Shown here piece by piece: positions 9,490-18,500 of a stretch of DNA of 64,000 nt. Where the stretch lies: contig NZ_JARXRN010000028.1 in NCBI RefSeq assembly GCF_029888045.1, forward strand, positions 763,678 to 827,677, written 5' to 3'. Source of the stretch: Luteimonas rhizosphaericola (GTDB lineage: Bacteria; Pseudomonadota; Gammaproteobacteria; Xanthomonadales; Xanthomonadaceae). The notes below the pieces were generated by a model. That model saw only the letters and a list, made by a program, of their open reading frames with translations. It ran no database searches and was not told the origin of the DNA. The translations under genes were made by a program, and so were the position numbers. Numbering within the stretch: the stretch's first letter is position 1; the number at the start of each line of letters is the position of its first letter.

Positions 9490-9574
9490 CCGCATGCCGG
9501 GCAACCCGGCGTGCGGTCCGCACCGCGGCCGACCGCGATGTCCCCCGGTACGCAGGGCCGGCCGCCCGCCGGCC
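9490..9574. terminator. Two GC hairpins downstream of cnoX
   Basis: One pairs CCGCATGCCGGG (9490-9501) with CCCGGCGTGCGG (9505-9516) with one wobble pair and a 3-nt loop. The other pairs GGCCGGC (9556-9562) with GCCGGCC (9568-9574). They lie in the 201-bp gap after the cnoX stop. No U-tract follows, so these are terminator-like or RNA-stabilising structures. I see nothing else in this gap. Confidence 0.4.
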
Positions 9575-9628
9575 GCGACAACGGCCGGCACCCCGGCCGC
9601 GCCGGGCGCTCGACCTGCGGCGCTGCCC

Positions 9629-10501
9629 CTACACCAGCAGCAGCGAGGCCATCTGCCGCCGGTAGCGTCCCACCAGCTCGGCATCCTCGGCCACCCGGAA
9701 GGCGTCGATCAGGGCCTTGCGCGGCAGCCCGTCCTGGAAGTCGCGGTCGGCGCGCAGCATCGCCAGGAACTGTTCGAATGCCGCCTCGTTGCGGCCGGCC
9801 ACCAGGTGCTGGGCGCCGAGCAGGTGGCGCGCGCGCAGGTCGGAGGGATCGGCCGCGACCGCGGCTTCCAGCGCCTGCACCGGCGGCGCGCCGTCGAGCA
9901 GGGCGGCGAAGCCCAGCCGCGCGCGCGCCTTCACCGCGCGGTCGTCGGTGGCGAGGTTGGCGGGCAGGGCGTCGAGCAGGGTTTCGGCCTCGGCGGCGGC
10001 GCCGGTCTGGAGCAGGGCGAGGGCCAGGTCGAGCCGGAGTTCGGCGCGATCGGGTTCGGCCTCGATCGCCTGGCGCAGGCGCGGCACCTCCGTGTGCGGA
10101 TCGGGCGGCAACGGCGCGGCTTCGGGTTCCCCGGCGGCGGCCTCGGCCGGCTCGATGCCGTGGTGCTTCAGGAACTCGCGCACCTGGCCCTCGGGCAGGG
10201 CGCCCTGGAAGCCGTCGACCAGCTGTCCGTCCTTGACCAGGAACACGGTGGGGATGGAGCGGATCTGGAATGCGCCCGCGATCTGCGGCTCCTTCTCGGT
10301 GTCGACCTTGGCCAGCAGGAAGGCGCCGTGGTACTCGCCGGCCAGCTTCTCCAGGATCGGTCCCAGGGACTTGCACGGCCCGCACCACTCGGCCCAGAAG
10401 TCCACCAGCACCGGCGTCTGCAGCGACTTCTGCAGGACCTCGGCCTCGAATCCGGCGGTGGTGGCGTCGAAGACGTGCGGCGTGGCGTTCTGTACGGACA
10501 T
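9629..10501 (-). CDS. cnoX: Chaperedoxin CnoX (thioredoxin-TPR protein)
   Basis: A 290-residue cytoplasmic protein. The N-terminal thioredoxin domain (about 8-110) carries the full redox motif WCGPC with Cys40 and Cys43, followed by RSIPTVFLVKDG with the cis-proline. The remainder (about 140-290) is an alpha-helical TPR-like region, as in E. coli CnoX/YbbN. E. coli CnoX has lost the first Cys and works mainly as a holdase, whereas this protein keeps CXXC and may also have reductase activity. ATG 10501 yields the normal N-terminus. It is divergent from the YcaQ-like gene across a 70-bp promoter region containing the near-palindrome CCACATTGTGG (10532-10542). Confidence 0.9.
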   Translation of the reverse strand: MSVQNATPHVFDATTAGFEAEVLQKSLQTPVLVDFWAEWCGPCKSLGPILEKLAGEYHGAFLLAKVDTEKEPQIAGAFQIRSIPTVFLVKDGQLVDGFQGALPEGQVREFLKHHGIEPAEAAAGEPEAAPLPPDPHTEVPRLRQAIEAEPDRAELRLDLALALLQTGAAAEAETLLDALPANLATDDRAVKARARLGFAALLDGAPPVQALEAAVAADPSDLRARHLLGAQHLVAGRNEAAFEQFLAMLRADRDFQDGLPRKALIDAFRVAEDAELVGRYRRQMASLLLV

Positions 10502-10571
10502 GGATGGGCAGCTCCCGGGCAAGCGAATCCACCACATTGTGGCAGAGCGGCGGAAAACAACCGGACGCACA

Positions 10572-11804
10572 ATGCAGCCTCCATCCTGCCCCGGAGGACG
10601 CTTGGGCCTTGAACTGGATCGCGCGCAGGCGCGCCGCATCACGCTTGCCGCGCAGGGATTCGCCGACCGCCGCCATGCGACGCCGACGCTGCGGACGTTC
10701 TCGCGCACGCTGGCGCGCACCGGCGTGCTGCAGATCGATTCGGTCAACGTGCTTCAGCGCGCGCACTACATGCCGCTGTACAGCCGCATGGGACCCTACG
10801 ACACCGCCCTGTTGCGGCGCGCGGCCGAGCAGGCGCCGCGGCGCATCGTCGAATACTGGGCGCACGTGGCCGCCTTCATGCCGGTGGACCTGTGGCCACA
10901 CATGCAGCACCGCATGCGCCACTTCCGCGAACGCGGACACCAGTGGGGTGCGATGCGCCACGACCCGAAGCTGGTCGCCTCGCTGATCGACGAGGTCCGC
11001 GAGCGCGGGCCCTCCACCGCGCGCGACCTCGACGACGGCCTGCCGCGGGCGAAGACCCACTGGGGTTGGAACTGGTCGGCCAGCAAGAAGGCCCTCGAGT
11101 ACCTGTTCGCCACCGGGGCACTGGCCGTGGCCGGGCGCAACAGCGCGTTCGAACGGCGCTACGACCTCCCCGAACGGGTGATCCCGCCCCAGGTGCTCGC
11201 CCGGCCGGTGCCGGCCGATGCCGACGCGCACGTCGAGCTGGTGCGGCGCGCCTCGATCTCGCACGGCATCGCCACCGAGGCCTGCCTGCGCGACTACTAC
11301 CGCATGCACCACAGCCAGAGCCGGCCGGCGGTCGCCGCCCTGGTCGACGCGGGGGAACTGCTGCCGGCGCGTGTCGAAGGCTGGAACCGCCCGGCGTTCC
11401 TGCACCGCGACGCGCGCATGCCACGGCGCATCGCCGCACGCGCGCTGCTCAGCCCCTTCGACCCGGTGGTGTGGGAACGCGAGCGTACCGAACGCCTGTT
11501 CGGTTTCCGCTACCGCATCGAGATCTACGTGCCCGAACACCTGCGCAGCCACGGCTACTACGTGCTGCCCTTCCTGCTGGGCGACCGGCTGGTGGCCCGC
11601 GTCGACCTCAAGGCCGACCGCCGCGCCGGCGCGCTGGTGGTTCGCAGTGCGCATGTCGAGCCGCAGGCACCGGAGGCGACCGCCGCGGAACTGGCGGCGG
11701 AACTGCGGCAGCTGGCCGGCTGGCTGGGCCTGTCGCGGCTCCGGGTCGCGCGCCGGGGCGGGCTGGCACGCGCGTTGGGGGCGGAGGTCGCGGCGGGGGG
11801 CTGA
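10572..11804 (+). CDS. YcaQ-like winged-helix protein (putative DNA crosslink glycosylase)
   Basis: A protein of 410 residues from ATG 10572, or 400 from TTG 10602, which follows GGAGG by only 4 nt. Family-like segments are RTGVLQIDSVNVLQRAHYMPLYSR, the Trp-rich HWGWNWSASKKALEYLF helix-turn-helix region, and LLSPFDPVVWERERTERLFGFRYRIEIYVP. YcaQ/AlkX proteins are known to unhook interstrand crosslinks as DNA glycosylases. The QLD-like catalytic region of AlkX is not confirmed here by eye. Divergent from cnoX, and separate from the XRE operon downstream. Confidence 0.75.
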   Translation: MQPPSCPGGRLGLELDRAQARRITLAAQGFADRRHATPTLRTFSRTLARTGVLQIDSVNVLQRAHYMPLYSRMGPYDTALLRRAAEQAPRRIVEYWAHVAAFMPVDLWPHMQHRMRHFRERGHQWGAMRHDPKLVASLIDEVRERGPSTARDLDDGLPRAKTHWGWNWSASKKALEYLFATGALAVAGRNSAFERRYDLPERVIPPQVLARPVPADADAHVELVRRASISHGIATEACLRDYYRMHHSQSRPAVAALVDAGELLPARVEGWNRPAFLHRDARMPRRIAARALLSPFDPVVWERERTERLFGFRYRIEIYVPEHLRSHGYYVLPFLLGDRLVARVDLKADRRAGALVVRSAHVEPQAPEATAAELAAELRQLAGWLGLSRLRVARRGGLARALGAEVAAGG

Positions 11805-11849
11805 GGCGCCGTCGAGGCCGCTGCGCCGGCGAATCGCCCACCGCGACGC

Positions 11850-11897
11850 GTAAAAAATACTTGACACGCTGCAGCGATAGGTAAAATATTCTTTACA
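11850..11897 (+). promoter_or_regulatory. Promoter with two related 17-bp operator-like elements
   Basis: Elements at 11850-11866 and 11881-11897 match at 14 of 17 positions and are spaced 31 bp, about three helical turns. The second contains a GTAAA-N6-TTTAC dyad, and the first the imperfect version GTAAA-N6-TTGAC. The first includes a consensus -35 TTGACA (11861-11866) and the second a -10-like TAAAAT (11882-11887, 15-bp spacer). A repressor on both would block the promoter. The obvious candidate is the XRE regulator encoded in the operon. Confidence 0.65.
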
Positions 11898-11920
11898 TCA
11901 AGTCCGCTGGAGATGACATC

Positions 11921-12556
11921 GTGCAGACACGACCCTGGCAGGTGGCGGGACTGGCCGCGATCGCGCTGCCGGCGCTCTGGCTGCTGCTGGCGGGCCCTGC
12001 CCGCGTACTGGGCGTGGACAGCGGGCACGCCGGCATGGTGCTGCTGGTGACTGCGGCCTGGACCAGCCTGCTGGCGCTGTCGCGCCTGCCGCGCGGCGAG
12101 GGCGAGCAGGCGATCGCGCCGGGCGAGTGGAATGCCTGGATCGGAGCCGGGTTCATGCTGGTGGCGATGCTCTTCCTCGCCACGCGCGCCGAGCTGTTCC
12201 TCGGGCCGTCGGCCGACCGCCATTCCGCGCAGGGCGTGGCCCGCAGCCTGGTCCTGCTGCTGGTCGCCTGGGCGGTGCTGTCGCGGGTGGTGGCCGCGCG
12301 CTGGAAAGGCGCGGTCGAGGAGGACGAGCGCGACCGCGAGATCGCCCGGCGCGCCTCGGCCCATGGCCGGGCCGCGCTGGTGGTGACGGTGATCGTGCTC
12401 GCGGTGCTGCTGGGCTTCACGCCCGGCGAGCGGCTGGCCTGGGCAACGCACTTCGGCATCGCCAACGTGCTGGTGTTCGCGCTGATGCTCGGCTGGCTGG
12501 TCGAGTATGTGGCGACTGCGCTGATCTATCTGGTCGACCGGAGCAGGGGCGCATGA
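11921..12556 (+). CDS. Multi-pass membrane protein, first gene of XRE-regulated operon
   Basis: A 211-residue protein with about six hydrophobic helices. Start is GTG 11921 with GGAGA 7 nt upstream. The central charged segment EEDERDREIARRASAHGR resembles membrane proteins (DUF2178-like) that are commonly encoded next to small XRE regulators. No function is known. It is preceded by a strong AT-rich promoter with twin operator-like elements, and the following small gene overlaps its stop codon. Confidence 0.75.
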   Translation: MQTRPWQVAGLAAIALPALWLLLAGPARVLGVDSGHAGMVLLVTAAWTSLLALSRLPRGEGEQAIAPGEWNAWIGAGFMLVAMLFLATRAELFLGPSADRHSAQGVARSLVLLLVAWAVLSRVVAARWKGAVEEDERDREIARRASAHGRAALVVTVIVLAVLLGFTPGERLAWATHFGIANVLVFALMLGWLVEYVATALIYLVDRSRGA

Positions 12557-12714
12557 GCGGAAGGGCCGCACGGGTCACTGTCGCCATCGCGTGGACCTTG
12601 CGCGCGACGGCCGTGCCGAGGCGCATGGCCCCGCGCCTGCGGCTGCCGATCGCGCCGCCGCACGTGGCCGGCCAGGTACGCACGATCCGGCCGGACCGGC
12701 GCGACCGGCGATGA
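12553..12714 (+). CDS. Small basic ORF of 53 residues, coupled on both sides
   Basis: The ATG at 12553 overlaps the stop of the membrane-protein gene (ATGA), and its own TGA overlaps the ATG of the XRE gene (ATGA). This double overlap suggests that it is translated, at least to carry ribosomes to the regulator. The peptide is very Arg-rich (RPDRRDRR at its end) with no recognised domain and no membrane helix. It could be a real small protein or merely a coupling device. I do not recognise it. Confidence 0.5.
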   Translation: MSGRAARVTVAIAWTLRATAVPRRMAPRLRLPIAPPHVAGQVRTIRPDRRDRR

Positions 12715-12929
12715 CCGGAACACCCATCGCCAACCAGATCCGCCGCCTGCGCTTCGAACACGGCGAGATGACGCAGCAGGCGCTGGCCGATGCCTGCAAG
12801 GTCACGCGCCAGACGATCCTCGCGCTGGAGGCCGGACGCTACGCGCCCTCGCTGGAGCTGGCATTCCGCATCGCGCGCGTGTTCGGCGTCGGCGTGGAAG
12901 ACGTGTTCCGCTGGGAGGACCACCGATGA
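12711..12929 (+). CDS. Small XRE-family helix-turn-helix transcriptional regulator
   Basis: A 72-residue, single-domain Cro/CI-type regulator. The HTH is TQQALADACKVTRQTILALE followed by GRYAPSLELAFRIARVF, the YgzD/YozG-like pattern with FRWED near the end. It should bind short dyads; the paired GTAAA-N6-TTTAC elements at the operon promoter are plausible targets, giving autorepression. Both ends overlap neighbours by 4 nt, so the four genes from 11921 to 13504 form one coupled operon. Confidence 0.88.
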   Translation: MTGTPIANQIRRLRFEHGEMTQQALADACKVTRQTILALEAGRYAPSLELAFRIARVFGVGVEDVFRWEDHR

Positions 12930-13504
12930 GATCGACCGATCGCGGGCTGGCCGGGGCGGCCGCGCTGCTTGCGCTCTGCGCCGCCGTCGGCCTGGGCGCC
13001 GCCCTGCCGGGCTATTCGCAGCTGGCGCATCCGCTGGCCTTGCCCGGAGCACAGGGAGTGCCGCGCGCGCTGGCCTTCAACCTGATGGTGTTCGTGCTGC
13101 CCGGCGCGCTCCTGGCGACGGTTGCCTGGCGCCTCCGCGGGCGGCTGCCCGGCGACAGCGGCCTGACCGCGCGGCTGGGCAGCACCCTGCTGCTGCTGGC
13201 CGCGCTGGCCTATGCCACGCAGGGCCTGCTGCCGCTGGACCCGGACGCGCCCGATGCAGGCGCCAGCCGCCTGCACGCCACGGCCTGGACGCTGTGGTGG
13301 ATCGCTTTCCTCGCGGGCACCGCGTTGCTGGCCGCGGGCGGGCGCGCGCTGCGGCCGGCCGCCGCGGCCGCCTGGGTGATGGTGTTCGGACTGGGCGTGC
13401 TGGCGCCGGGCCTGCTCGGCGCCGGGATCAGCCAGCGGCTGGCGTTCGCGGCCTGGTTCGGCTGGATGTGGTGGTCGGCCGGCCTCAGCCGTGGCGGAGC
13501 TTGA
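12926..13504 (+). CDS. DUF998-like membrane protein
   Basis: A 192-residue multi-helix membrane protein (about six helices) with the DUF998-like layout: a Gly/Ala-rich first helix, PGYSQLAHPLALPG between helices 1 and 2, then AFNLMVFVLPGALLA. Function is unknown. It is the last gene of the XRE operon, with an ATGA overlap upstream. Its 3' end overlaps the convergent SemiSWEET gene by 20 nt, which is unusual. Confidence 0.72.
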   Translation: MRSTDRGLAGAAALLALCAAVGLGAALPGYSQLAHPLALPGAQGVPRALAFNLMVFVLPGALLATVAWRLRGRLPGDSGLTARLGSTLLLLAALAYATQGLLPLDPDAPDAGASRLHATAWTLWWIAFLAGTALLAAGGRALRPAAAAAWVMVFGLGVLAPGLLGAGISQRLAFAAWFGWMWWSAGLSRGGA

Positions 13505-13736
13505 GCCCCAGGATCACCGCCGCCAGCACGAACGTCAGCGCATTGGCGAGGATCATCGGCCACGAGCCGAGCACGACCCCGTAGCCGAACCAGCACGCGA
13601 CGCCGGCGATGAACACCACGTACATCCCCAGCGAGATGCCGCTGGTGTCGCGGCTGCGGATGGTCTTCACCGCCTGCGGAACGAACGACAGCGTGGTCAG
13701 CGTCGCGGCCAGGTAGCCGACCCATTCCAGGTTCAT
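13485..13736 (-). CDS. SemiSWEET-type sugar transporter (PQ-loop)
   Basis: An 83-residue protein with three membrane helices, the minimal SemiSWEET triple-helix bundle, which works as a dimer. The PQ motif is present in [27 protein letters not shown], which is diagnostic for the family. It likely mediates facilitated diffusion of a small sugar; the substrate is unknown. Its ATG overlaps the stop of the amidohydrolase gene (4 nt). Its last codons overlap the end of the convergent DUF998-like gene. Confidence 0.9.
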   Translation of the reverse strand: MNLEWVGYLAATLTTLSFVPQAVKTIRSRDTSGISLGMYVVFIAGVACWFGYGVVLGSWPMILANALTFVLAAVILGLKLRHG

Positions 13737-15034
13737 TGCGCCGCCGGCATCCGGTGCACGATGCCGTCCTTCATCACGAAGTCGACACCCATCACCGCGT
13801 TGATGTCGGCCACCGGATCGCCGGGCAGGGCGATGATGTCGGCGCGCTTCCCCGCCTCGATCACGCCCTGGTCGTCGACCCCCAGCACCTCGGCGGCGTG
13901 CACAGTCGCGGCCTGCAGCGCGTAGGCGGCGGGGATGCCGGCCTCGACCATGTAGATGAACTCGCGCGCGTTGTCGCCGTGCGGGCCCACGCCCTGGTCG
14001 GTGCCGAAGGCGATCTTCACCCCGCCGCGGTAGGCGCGGGCGGCGGTGTCCTGGATCTGGGCGCCGATGCGCGCGGCCTTGGGCCGCACGATCTCCGGGA
14101 AGTAGCCGTCGATCTTCGCCTTGTCGGCGACGAAGCGGCCGGCGTAGATCGTGGGCACGTACCAGGTGCCGCGCTGCTTCATCAGCCGCATCACCTCGTC
14201 GCTCATGTGGGTGCCGTGTTCGATGCTGGTCACGCCGGCCTCGACCGCGCGCTTCATGCCTTCCTCGCCGTGCGCGTGCGCGGCCACGCGGTAGCCGTAG
14301 TCGCGCGCGGTGTCGACGACCGCGCGGATCTCGTCCACGGTGAACTGCGGGGCGTCGCCGGAGCTGGCGTAGCTCAGCACGCCGCCGGTGGCGGTGATCT
14401 TGATCACGTCGCTGCCGTCCTTGTAGCGCTGGCGCACGGCCTGGCGGGCGTCGTCGATCGAGTTGATCACGCCCTCGGTCGGGCCCGGCGGGCCGAGCAG
14501 GTGCGACAGCATCGAGTTGTGGCCGTTGGTCGGGTCGGCATGGCCGCCGGTGGTGGCGATCGACTTGCCGGCGGCGAAGATGCGCGGGCCTTCGACCAGG
14601 CCCTGGTTGATCGCATCGCGCAGGTGCGGGCTGACCTCGCCGCCGAGGTCGCGCACGCTGGTGAAGCCGGCCTGCAGCGTCTTCTCCGCGTAGCCGACCG
14701 AGCGGAAGGCGAAATCGACCGGATCCAGGCGGAAGCCTTCGGAATAGCTCTGCGGACTCGACTGGCTGCCCAGGTGCACGTGCAGGTCGGTCCAGCCCGG
14801 CAGGCAGGTGCGGCCGGCGAGCACGATCGAGCGGGTGCCGTCGGGCAGCTTCGCCCGCCCGGGCAGCAGCGAGCGCACGCGGCCGTCCTCGACCACGATC
14901 GTGTGTTCGCCGAGCATCCGCCCCGCGCGCGCGTCGAACAGCCGCTCGCAGTGCAGGGCGACGGGCTCGGCGGCCAGCGCGGGCGTGGCGGAGGCGGCGA
15001 GGGCAAGGGCAAGCAGGCGTGTGGCGGGCGGCAT
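13733..15034 (-). CDS. Exported metal-dependent amidohydrolase (imidazolonepropionase/Xaa-Pro dipeptidase-like)
   Basis: A 433-residue protein with an N-terminal signal peptide (cleavage after ALA near residue 21), so periplasmic or secreted. The metal-site motifs of the amidohydrolase superfamily are present: HVH in [10 protein letters not shown], the lysine in VIKITATGG, His residues in [10 protein letters not shown] and IEHGTHM, and Asp in AFGTDQG. Relatives hydrolyse dipeptides, organophosphate-like substrates or ochratoxin-like amides; the substrate cannot be read here. ATG 15034 is preferred because it opens the signal peptide. It is coupled to the SemiSWEET gene. Confidence 0.85.
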   Translation of the reverse strand: MPPATRLLALALAASATPALAAEPVALHCERLFDARAGRMLGEHTIVVEDGRVRSLLPGRAKLPDGTRSIVLAGRTCLPGWTDLHVHLGSQSSPQSYSEGFRLDPVDFAFRSVGYAEKTLQAGFTSVRDLGGEVSPHLRDAINQGLVEGPRIFAAGKSIATTGGHADPTNGHNSMLSHLLGPPGPTEGVINSIDDARQAVRQRYKDGSDVIKITATGGVLSYASSGDAPQFTVDEIRAVVDTARDYGYRVAAHAHGEEGMKRAVEAGVTSIEHGTHMSDEVMRLMKQRGTWYVPTIYAGRFVADKAKIDGYFPEIVRPKAARIGAQIQDTAARAYRGGVKIAFGTDQGVGPHGDNAREFIYMVEAGIPAAYALQAATVHAAEVLGVDDQGVIEAGKRADIIALPGDPVADINAVMGVDFVMKDGIVHRMPAAQ

Positions 15035-15162
15035 CGTCGGGTTCCGGGCGGGATGCGCGGATTGAACCACACCGCGGCAGGCGGCCCGCGCGCGGCGTGC
15101 GCGCATGACGGAACCTGCCCGCTGCGGTAGGCTTCACGGTCCGTTTTCACGCAGCAGATCCC

Positions 15163-17916
15163 GTGTCCGTCGACCCCGCAGCCCCCGAGACCGCCGCCTA
15201 CCAGCCCGCCCCCGTGGAGGCCGCCGCGCGCCGGTTCTGGGAGGACACGCGTGCGTTCGAGGTGACCGAGCAGCCCGGCAAGCCGAAGTTCTTCTGCCTG
15301 TCGATGCTGCCGTACCCCTCTGGCGCGCTGCACATGGGCCACGTGCGCAACTACACCATCGGCGACGTCATCAGCCGCTACCAGCGCATGACCGGCAAGA
15401 ACGTGCTGCAGCCAATGGGCTGGGACGCGTTCGGGCTGCCGGCCGAGAACGCCGCGATCAGGAATGCCACCGCGCCGGCGAAGTGGACCTACGCCAACAT
15501 CGACCACATGCGCGCGCAGCTCAAGGCGCTCGGCTACGCGATCGACTGGTCGCGCGAGTTCGCCACCTGCTCGCCGGACTACTACGTCCACGAGCAGCGC
15601 ATGTTCACCCGGCTGATGAAAAAGGGCCTGGCCTACCGCCGCAACGCGGTGGTGAACTGGGATCCGGTCGACCAGACCGTGCTGGCCAACGAGCAGGTGA
15701 TCGACGGCCGCGGCTGGCGATCGGGCGCGGTGGTGGAGAAGCGCGAGATCCCGCAGTGGTTCCTGAAGATCACGAACTACGCTCAGGAACTGCTCGACGG
15801 GCTCGACACGCTCGACGGCTGGCCGGAGTCGGTCAAGACCATGCAGCGCAACTGGATCGGCCGCAGCGAAGGGCTGGAGTTCGCGTTCCGCGTCGACGGC
15901 GAGGACGAACCGCTGCGCGTGTACACCACGCGCCCGGACACGCTGATGGGCGTGACCTTCATCTCGATCGCCGGCGAACATCCGCTCGCGCTCAAGGCCG
16001 CGCAGTCGAACCCGGAACTGGCCGCGTTCCTGGCCGAACTGCGCCGCGGGGGCGTGTCGGAAGCCGAACTGGAGGCCCAGGACAAGCGCGGCATGGCCAC
16101 CGGCCAGTGGGCGATCCACCCGGTCACCGGCGAGGACGTGCCGATCTACGTGGCCAACTTCGTGCTGATGGGCTACGGCACCGGCGCGGTGATGGCGGTG
16201 CCGGCGCACGACCAGCGCGACTGGGAATTCGCCAAGGCCTACGGCCTGCCGGTGCGGCCGGTGATCGTGCCGGCCGCGGTGCGCGATGCGCTGGCCGAGG
16301 TGATCGGCGACGTGGCCCACGACGCCGACCCGTTCCAGGCCGCCCTGTCCGGCGGCAGCGTCGATGCCTACGACACCGCCGCTGCGGTGGAGGTGGTGCG
16401 CGAGTACCTAGAGGCGATCGAACAGCGCGGTGCGTACGTCGAGCGCGGGATCCTGATCAACTCCGGCGAGTACAACGGCCTGGATTACGACGCCGCGTTC
16501 GATGCGCTCGCGCAGCGGTTCGAAGCGCAGGGCACGGGCCGGCGCAAGGTCAATTTCCGCCTGCGCGACTGGGGCGTCAGCCGCCAGCGCTACTGGGGCT
16601 GCCCGATCCCGGTGATCTACTGCGACGCCTGCGGCGCGGTGCCGGTGCCCGAGGACCAGCTGCCGGTGGTGCTGCCCGAGGACGTGGCGGATGCGTTCGC
16701 CAACCCCGGCGTGGTGCATTCGCCGATCAAGTCCGACCCCGAGTGGCGCCGGACCACCTGTCCCACGTGCGGCAAGCCGGCCGAACGCGAGACCGACACC
16801 TTCGACACCTTCATGGAGTCGAGCTGGTACTACGCGCGCTATACCTCGCCCGGCGCGGCCGACATGGTCGACGACCGGGCGAAGTACTGGACCCCGGTCG
16901 ACCAGTACATCGGCGGCATCGAGCACGCGATCCTGCACCTGCTGTACTTCCGCTTCTACCACAAGCTGCTGCGCGACGAAGGCCTGGTGGACAGCGACGA
17001 GCCGGCCACGCGCCTGCTCACCCAGGGCATGGTGATCGCCGATACCTACTACCGCGACCACGTCGACGGTTCCAAGGAATGGTTCAACCCGGCCGATGTC
17101 GAGGTCGAGCGCGACGAGAAGGGGCGCGTCACCGGCGCCACGCTCGGGCGCGACGGCCACCCGGTGCTGATCGGCGGCGTGGAGAAGATGTCGAAGTCGA
17201 AGAACAACGGCGTCGATCCGCAGGCGATGATCGATCGCTACGGCGCCGACACCGTGCGCCTGTTCTCCATGTTCGCCTCGCCGCCGGACCAGTCGCTGGA
17301 ATGGAACGAGGCCGGGGTCGAAGGCATGTCGCGGTTCCTGCGGCGGTTGTGGAGCCAGGTGCAGCGCCACGTCGCCGGCGGCGTTCCGGACGCGTTCGAC
17401 GCCGCCGCGGCCACCCCGGACCAGAAGACCCTGCGTCGCCAGCTGCACGAGACGATCCAGAAGGTCGGCGACGACTACGGCCGCCGCCACGCCTTCAATA
17501 CCGCGATCGCCGCGGTGATGGAGCTGCTCAACGCGGTGGCGAAGTTCGACGACGCCTCGGCCAACGGCCGCGCCCTGCGCCAGGAATGCCTGGAGGCGAT
17601 GGTCCTGTTGCTCAACCCGATCACCCCGCACGCCAGCCACGCGCTGTGGCAGGCGCTGGGGCATCCGGAAGCGCTGCTGGAGGACGTGCCGTTCCCGCAG
17701 CCCGACCCGGCCGCGCTGGTGCGCGATGCGGTGACGCTGGCGGTCCAGGTGAACGGCAAGCTGCGCGGCACCATCGAGGTCGCCGTGGATGCGACGCGCG
17801 AGGCGATCGAGGCCGCCGCGCTGGCCCAGCCCGACGTCCAGCCGTTCCTGTCCGGGCTGACGGTGCGCAAGGTGATCGTGGTGCCGGGCCGGATCGTCAA
17901 TGTCGTCGCCGGCTGA
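15163..17916 (+). CDS. leuS: Leucyl-tRNA synthetase
   Basis: A 917-residue cytoplasmic class I synthetase that charges tRNA-Leu. Start is GTG 15163. The HIGH-type motif is HMGH at 57-60 ([18 protein letters not shown]), and the KMSKS loop is at 675-679. The CP1 editing region includes [16 protein letters not shown] and [16 protein letters not shown] Cys pair cluster (CDACG, CPTCG) marks the zinc-type insertion. It is longer than the roughly 860-residue E. coli enzyme, mainly in the region around 400-450. It begins the conserved leuS-lptE-holA-nadD-rsfS-rlmH run. Confidence 0.97.
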   Translation: MSVDPAAPETAAYQPAPVEAAARRFWEDTRAFEVTEQPGKPKFFCLSMLPYPSGALHMGHVRNYTIGDVISRYQRMTGKNVLQPMGWDAFGLPAENAAIRNATAPAKWTYANIDHMRAQLKALGYAIDWSREFATCSPDYYVHEQRMFTRLMKKGLAYRRNAVVNWDPVDQTVLANEQVIDGRGWRSGAVVEKREIPQWFLKITNYAQELLDGLDTLDGWPESVKTMQRNWIGRSEGLEFAFRVDGEDEPLRVYTTRPDTLMGVTFISIAGEHPLALKAAQSNPELAAFLAELRRGGVSEAELEAQDKRGMATGQWAIHPVTGEDVPIYVANFVLMGYGTGAVMAVPAHDQRDWEFAKAYGLPVRPVIVPAAVRDALAEVIGDVAHDADPFQAALSGGSVDAYDTAAAVEVVREYLEAIEQRGAYVERGILINSGEYNGLDYDAAFDALAQRFEAQGTGRRKVNFRLRDWGVSRQRYWGCPIPVIYCDACGAVPVPEDQLPVVLPEDVADAFANPGVVHSPIKSDPEWRRTTCPTCGKPAERETDTFDTFMESSWYYARYTSPGAADMVDDRAKYWTPVDQYIGGIEHAILHLLYFRFYHKLLRDEGLVDSDEPATRLLTQGMVIADTYYRDHVDGSKEWFNPADVEVERDEKGRVTGATLGRDGHPVLIGGVEKMSKSKNNGVDPQAMIDRYGADTVRLFSMFASPPDQSLEWNEAGVEGMSRFLRRLWSQVQRHVAGGVPDAFDAAAATPDQKTLRRQLHETIQKVGDDYGRRHAFNTAIAAVMELLNAVAKFDDASANGRALRQECLEAMVLLLNPITPHASHALWQALGHPEALLEDVPFPQPDPAALVRDAVTLAVQVNGKLRGTIEVAVDATREAIEAAALAQPDVQPFLSGLTVRKVIVVPGRIVNVVAG

Positions 17917-17936
17917 ACGCGGCCGGCCCGCCGCGC

Positions 17937-17965
17937 TTGCCGGCGCCTGCGCCCTCCGCCAGACT
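17937..17965 (+). promoter_or_regulatory. Predicted leaderless promoter of lptE
   Basis: TTGCCG (17937-17942), a 17-bp spacer and CAGACT (17960-17965) lie just after the leuS stop. The -10 ends exactly 6 nt before the lptE ATG at 17972. There is no ribosome-binding site, so transcription should begin at or next to the ATG. Confidence 0.55.
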
Positions 17966-17971
17966 TCGCCG

Positions 17972-18487
17972 ATGATCCGGACCGTCCTGACCGCCTGCCT
18001 GCTCGCCCTCGCGCTGACCGCCTGCGGTTTCCACCTGCGCGACGCGCTGGTGTTGCCTGCGGACATGGGCCAGGTGAAGGTCACCTCGCGCGATCCCTAC
18101 AGCCCGCTGGCGCGCACGCTCGAACGCGCGCTCGAGCGCGCCGGCGCGCCGCTCGTCGAGGCCGATGCCGAGGGCCGGTTCACCACCCTGGCGCTGCGCT
18201 CCGAGCGCTGGGCCTCGATTCCGCTGAGCATCGACCAGCGCGGCCGCGCCCAGGAATACACGCTGCGCTATGCGGTGGTGTTCGCCATGGTCGACGAGAA
18301 CGGCGACGAGATCGTCCCGCAGCAGGCGGTGGAGCTGTCGCGCGATTACATCTCGGTGCCGACCGACGACACCGGTACCGACACCGAGCGCGAACTGCTG
18401 GCCCGCGAACTGCAGCGCGAGATGAGCGCCTCGATCCTGCGCCGGGTCGACGCCGCGACCCGCGAGTTGCGCCCGGCCGGGCAGTGA
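17972..18487 (+). CDS. lptE: LPS-assembly lipoprotein LptE
   Basis: A 171-residue outer-membrane lipoprotein that plugs LptD and helps insert LPS. The signal peptide ends LTAC with lipidated Cys18, followed by GFHLRDALVLP, the usual LptE start. The ATG at 17972 is selected over an in-frame ATG at 17900 because it opens the signal peptide and lies 6 nt behind a -10 hexamer. The position between leuS and holA is the conserved one. Confidence 0.92.
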   Translation: MIRTVLTACLLALALTACGFHLRDALVLPADMGQVKVTSRDPYSPLARTLERALERAGAPLVEADAEGRFTTLALRSERWASIPLSIDQRGRAQEYTLRYAVVFAMVDENGDEIVPQQAVELSRDYISVPTDDTGTDTERELLARELQREMSASILRRVDAATRELRPAGQ

Positions 18488-18500
18488 GCCACACGGGCGG

